NCBI RefSeq assembly: GCF_000003605.2
Contig: NW_003122325.1
Location: 1-53,134, forward strand
Direction: 5' to 3'
DNA: 53,134 nucleotides
Origin: Saccoglossus kowalevskii
Taxonomy: Eukaryota > Hemichordata > Enteropneusta > Harrimaniidae
Below are positions 46,926 through 53,134 of this stretch, one piece after another. Made by a program: the position numbers and the translations under genes. Below the pieces are notes generated by a model, which made no database searches, was not told the DNA's origin, and saw nothing but the letters and a program-made list of their open reading frames with translations. Positions within the stretch are counted from its first letter, which is position 1, and each line of letters starts with the position of its first letter.

Positions 46926-47545
46926 AGGCTGTGTAGATGCAGTTGTGATATGGTTCAGGCTGTGTAGATGCAGTTGTGATATGGTTCAGACTGTGTAGAT
47001 GCAGTTGTGATATGGTTCAGGCTGTGTAGATGCAGTTGTGATATGGTTCAGGCTGTGTAAATGCAGATATGATATGGTTCAGGCAGTGTAGATGCAGTTG
47101 TGATATGGTTCAGGCTGTGTAGATGCAGTTGTGATATGGTTCAGGCTATGTAGATGCAGTTGTGACATGGTTCAGGCTGTGTTGATGCAGTTGTGATGTG
47201 GTTCAGGCTGTGTAGATGCAGTTTTGACATGGTTCAGGCTGTGTAGATGCAGTTGTGATATGGTTCAGGCTATACAGATGCAGTTGTGATATGGTTCAGA
47301 CTGTGTAGATGAAGTTGTGATATGGTTCAGGCTGTGTAGATGCAGTTGTGACATGGTTCAGGCTGTGTAGATGCAGTTGTGATATGGTTCAGGCTGTGTA
47401 GATGCAGTTGTGATATGGTTCAGGCTGTGTAGATGCAGTTGTGATATGGTTCAGGCTTTGTAGATGCAGATATGATATGGTTCAGGCAGTGTAGATGCAG
47501 TTGTGATATGGTTCAATCTGTGTTGATGCAGTTGTGATATGGTTC
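46926..47545 (+). repeat. M1-type monomers without the TACAGG start
   Basis: CAGACTG, A, GTAAATG, E, A, CTATG, ACATGG, GTTGATG, GATGTGG, TTTTGACATGG, CTATACAG, CAGACTG and GATGAAG monomers, then A monomers and a second E with CTTTGTAGATGCAG before it. The TTTTGACATGG, CTATACAG, GATGAAG order also occurs at 7080-7180. Confidence 0.85.
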
Positions 47546-47760
47546 AGGCTGTGTAGATGCAGTCCTGATTGGTTTGGGCTTTGTAGATGCAGTCCTGATT
47601 GGTTTGGGCTTTGTAGATGCAGTTGTGATATGGTTCATGCTGTGTAGATGCAGTCCTGATTGGTTTGGGCTTTGTAGATGCAGTCCTGATTGGTTTTGGC
47701 TTTGTAGAAAGACAGTTGTGATATGGTTCAGGCTGTGTAGATGCAGTCCTGATTGATTTG
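47546..47760 (+). repeat. Short B-rich block
   Basis: Six B-type monomers, several with GGGCTTTG, interleaved with A monomers. It includes TTGGTTTTGGCTTTG and an odd GTAGAAAGACAGTTG, and ends in CCTGATTGATTTGGGC before a GGTCTAGG monomer. That last monomer may be a hybrid of B and the CTGCTTGATTTGGG type. Confidence 0.85.
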
Positions 47761-48861
47761 GGCTGTGTTGATGCAGTTGTGATATGGTCTAGGCTGTGTA
47801 GATGCAGTTGTGATATGGTTCAGGCTGTGTAGATGCAGTTGTGTTATGGTTCAGGCTGTGTAGATGCAGTTGTGATATGGTTCAGGCTGTGTAGATGCAG
47901 TTGTGATATGGTTCAGGTTGTGTAGATGCAGTTGTGATATGGTTCAGGCTGTGTAGATGCAGTTGTGATAGGGTTCAGGCTGTGTAGATGCAGTTGTGAT
48001 ATGGTTCAGGCTGTGTAAATGCAGTTGTGATATGGTTCAGGCTGTGTAGATGCAGTTGTGATATGGTTCAGGCTGTGTAGATGCAGTTGTGATATGGTTC
48101 AGGCTCTGTAGATGCAGTTGTGATATGGTTCAGGCTGTGTAGATGCAGTTGTGATATGGTTCAGGCTGTGTAGATGCAGTTGTGATATGGTTCAGGCTGT
48201 GTAGATGCAGTTGTGATGTGGTTCAGGCTATGTAGATGCAGTCCTGCTTGGATTGGATTGGGCTGTGTTGATGCAGTTATGATATGGTCCAGGCTGTGTA
48301 GATGCAGTCCTGATTCATTTGGGCTTTGTAGATGCAGTTGTGATATGGTTCAGGCTGTGTAGATGTAGTCCTGCTTGATTTGGGCTGTGTTGATGCAGTT
48401 GTGATATGGTTCAGGCTATGTAGATGCAGTTGTGATATGGTTCAGGCTGTGTAGATGCAGTCCTGATTGGTTTGGGCTGTGTAGATGCAGTTGTGATATG
48501 GTTCAGGCTGTGTTGATGCAGTTGTGATGTGGTTCAGGCTGTGTAGATGCAGTTGTGACATGGTTCAGGCTGTGTAGATGCAGTTGTGATATGGTTCAGA
48601 CTGTGTAGATGCAGTTGTGATATGGTTCAGGCTGTGTAGATGCAGTTGTGATATGGTTCAGGCTGTGTAAATGCAGATATGATATGGTTCAGGCAGTGTA
48701 GATGCAGTTGTGATATGGTTCAGGCTGTGTAGATGCAGTTGTGATATGGTTCAGGCTATGTAGATGCAGTTGTGACATGGTTCAGGCTGTGTAGATGCAG
48801 TTGTGATATGGTTCAGGCTGTGTTGATGCAGTTGCGATGTAGTTCAGGCTGTGTAGATGCA

Positions 48862-49171
48862 GTTGTGATATAGTTCAGGCTATGTAGATGCAGTTGTGAC
48901 ATGGTTCAGGCTGTGTAGATGCAGTTGTGATATGGTTCAGACTGTAGATGCAGTTGTGATATGGTTCAGGCTGTGTTGATGCAGTTGTGATGTGGTTCAG
49001 GCTATGTAGATGCAGTCCTGCTTGGATTGGATTGGGCTGTGTTGATGCAGTTGTGATATGGTCCAGGCTGTGTAGATGCAGTCCTGATTCATTTGGGCTT
49101 TGTAGATGCAGTTGTGATATGGTTCAGGCTGTGTAGATGCAGTCCTGCTTGATTTGGGCTGTGTTGATGCA
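48862..49171 (+). repeat. M2 higher-order unit, 310 bp
   Basis: Complete unit preceded by GTTGCGATGTAGTTC, as is the unit at 10543. It is followed by GGTCTAGG, A, GTTATGG, A, A with GGTTGTG, then a switch into M1 at 49358. Confidence 0.92.
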
Positions 49172-51060
49172 GTTGTGATATGGTCTAGGCTGTGTAGATG
49201 CAGTTGTGATATGGTTCAGGCTGTGTAGATGCAGTTGTGTTATGGTTCAGGCTGTGTAGATGCAGTTGTGATATGGTTCAGGCTGTGTAGATGCAGTTGT
49301 GATATGGTTCAGGTTGTGTAGATGCAGTTGTGATATGGTTCAGGCTGTGTAGATGCAGTTGTGACATGGTACAGGCTGTGTAGATGCAGTCCTGATTGGT
49401 TTGGGCTGTGTAGATGCAGTTGTGATATGGTTCAGGCTGTGTTGATGCAGTTGTGATGTGGTTCAGGCTGTGTAGATGCAGTTGTGACATGGTTCAGGCT
49501 GTGTAGATGCAGTTGTGATATGGTTCAGACTGTGTAGATGCAGTTGTGATATGGTTCAGGCTGTGTATATGCAGTTGTGATATGGTTCAGGCTGTGTAAA
49601 TGCAGATATGATATGGTTCAGGTTGTGTAGATGCAGTTGTGATATGGTTCAGGCTGTGTAGATGCAGTTGTGATATGGTTCAGGCTATGTAAATGCAGAT
49701 ATGATATGGTTCAGGCAGTGTAGATGCAGTTGTGATATGGTTCAGGCTGTGTAGATGCAGTTGTGATATGGTTCAGGCTATGTAGATGCAGTTGTGACAT
49801 GGTTCAGGCTGTGTAGATGCAGTTGTGATATGGTTCAGGCTGTGTTGATGCAGTTGTGATGTGGTTCAGGCTGTGTAGATGCAGTTGTGATATAGTTCAG
49901 GCTATGTAGATGCAGTTGTGACATGGTTCAGGCTGTGTAGATGCAGTTGTGATATGGTTCAGACTGTGTAGATGCAGTTGTGATATGGTTCAGCTGTGTA
50001 GATGCAGTCCTGATTGGTTTGGGCTGTGTAGATGCAGTCCTGATTGGTTTGGGCTGTGTAGATGCAGTTGTGACATGGTTCCAGGCTGTGTAGATGCAGT
50101 TGTGATATGGTTCAGGCTGTGTAAATGCAGTTGTGATATGGTTCAGGCTGTGTAGATGCAGTTGTGATATGGTTCAGGCTGTGTAGATGCAGTTGTGATA
50201 TGGTTCAGGCTGTGTAGATGCAGTTGTGACATGGTTCAGGCTGTGTAGATGCAGTTGTGATATGGTTCAGGCTATGTAGATGCAGTTGTGATGTGGTTCA
50301 GGCTGTGTAGATGCAGTTTTGACATGGTTCAGGCTGTGTAGATGCAGTTGTGATATGGTTCAGGCTATGCAGATGCAGTTGTGATATGGTTCAGACTGTG
50401 TAGATGAAGTTGTGATATGGTTCAGGCTGTGTAGATGCAGTTGTGATATGGTTCAGGCTGTGTAGATGCAGTTGTGATATTGTTCAGGATGTGTAGATGC
50501 AGTTGTGATATGGTTCAGGCTGTGTAGATGCAGTTGTGATATGGTTCAGGCTGTGTAGATGCAGTTGTGATATGGTTCAGGCTGTGTAGATGCAGTTGTG
50601 ATATGGTTCAGGCTGTGTAGATGCAGTTGTGATATGGTTCAGGCTGTGTAGATGCAGCTGTGACATGGTACAGGCTGTGTAGATGCAGTCCTGATTGGTT
50701 TGGGCTGTGTAGATGCAGTCCTGATTGGTTTGGGCTGTGTAGATGCAGTTGTGATATGGTTCAGGCTGTGTTGATGCAGTTGTGATGTGGTTCAGGCTGT
50801 GTAGATGCAGTTGTGACATGGTTCAGGCTGTGTAGACGCAGTTGTGATATGGTTCAGGCAGTGTAGATGCAGTTGTGATATGGTTCAGGCTGTGTAGATG
50901 CAGTTGTGATATGGTTCAGGCTGTGTAGATGCAGTCCTGATTGGTTTGGGCTGTGTAGATGCAGTTGTGATATGGTTCAGGCTGTGTAGATGCAGTTGTG
51001 ATATGGTTCAGGCTGTGTAGATGCAGTTGTGATATGGTTCAGGCTGTGTAGATGCAGTTG

Positions 51061-53134
51061 TGATATGGTTCAGGGCTGTGTAGATGCAGTCTTGATTGGT
51101 TTGGGCTGTGTAGATGCAGTCCTGATTGGTTTGGGCTTTGTAGATGCAGTTGTGATATGGTTCAGGCTGTGTAGATGCAGTCGTGATTGGTTTGGGCTTT
51201 GTAGATGCAGTTCTGATTGGTTTGAGCTTTGTAGATGCAGTTGTGATATGGTTCAGGCTGTGTAGATGCAGTCCTGATTGGTTTGGGCTGTGTTGATGCA
51301 GTTGTGATATGGTTCAGGCTGTGTAGATGCAGTCCTGATTGGTTTGGGCTGTGTTGATGCAGTTGTGATATGGTTCAACTGTGTAGAAGCAGTCGTGATT
51401 CATTTGGGCTTTGTAGATGCAGTCGTGATTGGTTTGGGCTGTGTTGATGCAGTTGTGACATGGTTCAGGCTGTGTAGATGCAGTCCTGATTGGTTTGGGC
51501 TGTGTTGATGCAGTTGTGATATGGTTCAGGCTGTGTTGATGCAGTTGTGGTATGGTTCAACTGTGTAGAAGCAGTCCTGATTCATTTGGGCTTTGTAGAT
51601 GCAGTCCTGATTGGTTTGGGCTTTGTAGATGCAGTTGTGATATGGTTCAGGCTGTGTAGATGTAGTCCTGATTGGTTTGGGCTGTGTTGATGCAGTTGTG
51701 ATATGGTTCAGGCTGTGTAGATGCAGTCCTGATTGGTTTGGGCTGTGTTGATGCAGTTGTGATATGGTTCGGGCTGTGTTGATGCAGTTGTGATATGGTT
51801 CAATTGTGTAGAAGCAGTCCTGATTCATTTGGGCTTTGTAGATGCAGTCCTGATTGGTTTGGGCTGTGTTGATGCAGTTGTGATATGGTTTCAGGCTGTG
51901 TTGATGCAGTTGTGATATGGTTCAATTGTGTAGAAGCAGTCCTGATTCATTTGGGCTTTGTAGATGCAGTCCTGATTGGTTTGGGCTGTGTTGATGCAGT
52001 TGTGATATGGTTCAGACTGTGTAGATGCAGTTGTGATATGGTTCAGGCTGTGTAGATGCAGTCCTGATTGGTTTGGGCTTTGCAGATGCAGTCCTGATTG
52101 GTTTGGGCTTTGTAGATGCAGTTGTGATATGGTTCAGGCTGTGAAGATGCAGTCCTGATTGGTTTGGGCTGTGTTGATGCAGTTGTGATATGGTTCAACT
52201 GTGTAGAAGCAGTCCTGATTCATTTGGGCTTTGTAGATGCAGTCGTGATTGGTTTGGGCTGTGTTGATGCAGTTGTGATATGGTTCAGGCTGTGTAGATG
52301 CAGTCCTGATTGGTTTGGGCTGTGTTGATGCAGTTGTGATATGGTTCGGGCTGTGTTGATGCAGTTGTGATATGGTTGGGCTGTGTAGATGCAGTCCTGA
52401 TTCATTTGGGCTTTGTAGATGCAGTCTTGATTGGTTTTGGCTTTGTAGATGCAGTTGTGATATGGTTCAGGCTGTGTAGATGCAGTCTTGATTGGTTTGG
52501 GCTTTGTAGATGCAGTTGTGATATGGTTCAGGCTGTGTAGATGCAGACTTGATTGGTTTGGGCTTTGTAGATGCAGTTGTGATATGGTTTAGGCTGTGTA
52601 GATGCAGTTGTGATATGGTTCAGGCTGTGTAGATGCAGTCCTGATTGGTTTGGGCTTTGTAGATGCAGTTGTGATATGGTTCAGACTGTGCAGATGCAGT
52701 CCTGATTGGTTTGGGCTTTGTAGATGCAGTCCTGATTGGTTTGGGCTGTGTTGATGCAGTTGTGATATGGTTCAGACTGTGTAGATGCAGTTGTGATATG
52801 GTTCAGGCTGTGTAGATGCAGTCCTGATTGGTTTGGGCTTTGCAGATGCAGTCCTGATTGGTTTGGGCTTTGTAGATGCAGTTGTGATATGGTTCAGGCT
52901 GTGAAGATGCAGTCCTGATTGGTTTGGGCTGTGTTGATGCAGTTGTGATATGGTTCAACTGTGTAGAAGCAGTCCTGATTCATTTGGGCTTTGGAGATGC
53001 AGTCGTGATTGGTTTGGGCTGTGTTGATGCAGTTGTGATATGGTTCAGGCTGTGTAGATGCAGTCCTGATTGGTTTGAAGCTGTGTTGATGCAGTTGTGA
53101 TATGGTTCGGGCTGTGTTGATGCAGTTGTGATGA
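51061..53134 (+). repeat. Terminal B-rich block, runs off the window
   Basis: The largest B-rich region, about 2.07 kb, with more B-type than A monomers over long stretches. It includes the fourth 408-bp module (51215-51622) and several GGTTCAATTGTGTAGAAGC, GGTTCGGGC and GTCGTGATTGG monomers. The last stretch, 52741 to the end, duplicates 51981-52370. The array is still running at the final base, so the right boundary is not seen. Confidence 0.92.
51981..53134 (+). repeat. 760-bp direct duplication within the terminal block
   Basis: 51981-52311 and 52741-53071 align at a constant 760-bp offset; I found one substitution (TTTGTAGATG against TTTGGAGATG near 52993). After that the second copy has GGTTTGAAGCTG in place of GGTTTGGGCTG. 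Both copies contain the CAGATG/GTGAAGATG pair. The near-identity indicates a very recent event. Confidence 0.92.

Noticed and set aside
5801-52405. Open reading frames of 60-138 codons on both strands with similar peptides
   Set aside because: All are translations of the satellite in shifting frames, with a 10- or 31-residue periodicity set by monomer length. They have no independent start context, and no composition or domain unlike the repeat. They end wherever the monomer order brings in the built-in stop.
177-53134. CRISPR array (repeat length about 31 bp)
   Set aside because: The repeats abut directly with no unique spacers; variation is between related monomers, and no cas-like gene is present.
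177-53134. tRNA-like B box or Pol III promoter in GGTTCAGGCTG
   Set aside because: It resembles GGTTCRANNC only in the first half, lacks the invariant A and following C at the right places, and has no A box or terminator at a suitable distance.
177-53134. Telomere-like repeat in GATAGGGTTCAGG monomers
   Set aside because: Only the short TAGGGTT match exists, as one substitution in an A monomer. There are no tandem TTAGGG or TTTAGGG units.
177-53134. CENP-B box or known alpha-type centromere satellite
   Set aside because: No TTCG...CGGGA pattern and no monomer near 171 bp. A centromeric role remains possible but nothing in the sequence shows it.
177-53134. Coding repeat protein, such as a silk, antifreeze or surface repeat protein
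   Set aside because: Indels of 1, 2 and 4 bp between monomers are tolerated everywhere, stops occur in all six frames, and the variants show no codon-position pattern.
177-53134. Bacterial or phage origin with iterons
   Set aside because: Iteron arrays have few copies next to a replication gene. Here there are about 1,700 monomers, no genes and higher-order structure typical of eukaryotic satellites.

Overview
The window is almost entirely one giant head-to-tail tandem repeat. About 120 bases of unique sequence open the window. After that, essentially every position to 53134 belongs to a satellite built from a monomer of 31 bp (or a 29, 30 or 35 bp variant), roughly 1,700 copies in all. I find no protein-coding gene, RNA gene, transposon, CRISPR array or prokaryotic signal. 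The open frames of 60-138 codons are read-through of the repeat itself. An array this long, with higher-order structure and no genes, suggests a eukaryotic heterochromatic, pericentromeric, subtelomeric or macrosatellite locus from a long-read assembly. The species cannot be named from the sequence. The consensus lacks CpG and is rich in TpG, which fits but does not prove a genome with CpG methylation.

Layout. 1-121 is unique left flank. 122-176 is the first copy of a short non-satellite cassette, which recurs at 24981-25045 and 37942-38007, so the array divides into units of 24,876 bp, 12,962 bp and more than 15 kb. Two monomer families dominate. Type A is 31 bp (example 3541-3571, with GTTGTGATATGG and TTCAGGCTGTG blocks). 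Type B is 30 bp (example 17281-17310, with CTGATTGGTTTGGG). Variants include a 29-mer, a 35-mer containing GGATTGGATTGGG, a 30-mer with GATTCATTTGGG, and an E type with GATATGATATGG.

The monomers form several higher-order modules. M1 is 371 or 401 bp, starts with an ACATGGTACAGG monomer and contains type E. M2 is a ten-monomer unit of exactly 310 bp containing the 35-mer. A third class is long, nearly pure A runs. A fourth is B-rich blocks at 25046-25680, 26270-26830, 38008-38990, 39221-39780, 45560-46925, 47546-47760 and 51061-53134. The first B-rich block after each internal cassette starts directly at the cassette. The modules are shuffled, duplicated and truncated, as expected from unequal exchange and gene conversion.

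A few patches (near 5340-6015, 9481-9620, 10885-11135, 17755-17900, 27528-27625, 37340-37700 and 45040-45545) are clearly more divergent or indel-rich. These are either old unhomogenised islands or low-quality consensus. The right edge of the array is not in the window.

There is no gene network to describe. The interest lies in the array's architecture, its recombination history, its strong G/T strand bias, and many dense CCAAT-box-like sites in the B monomers.
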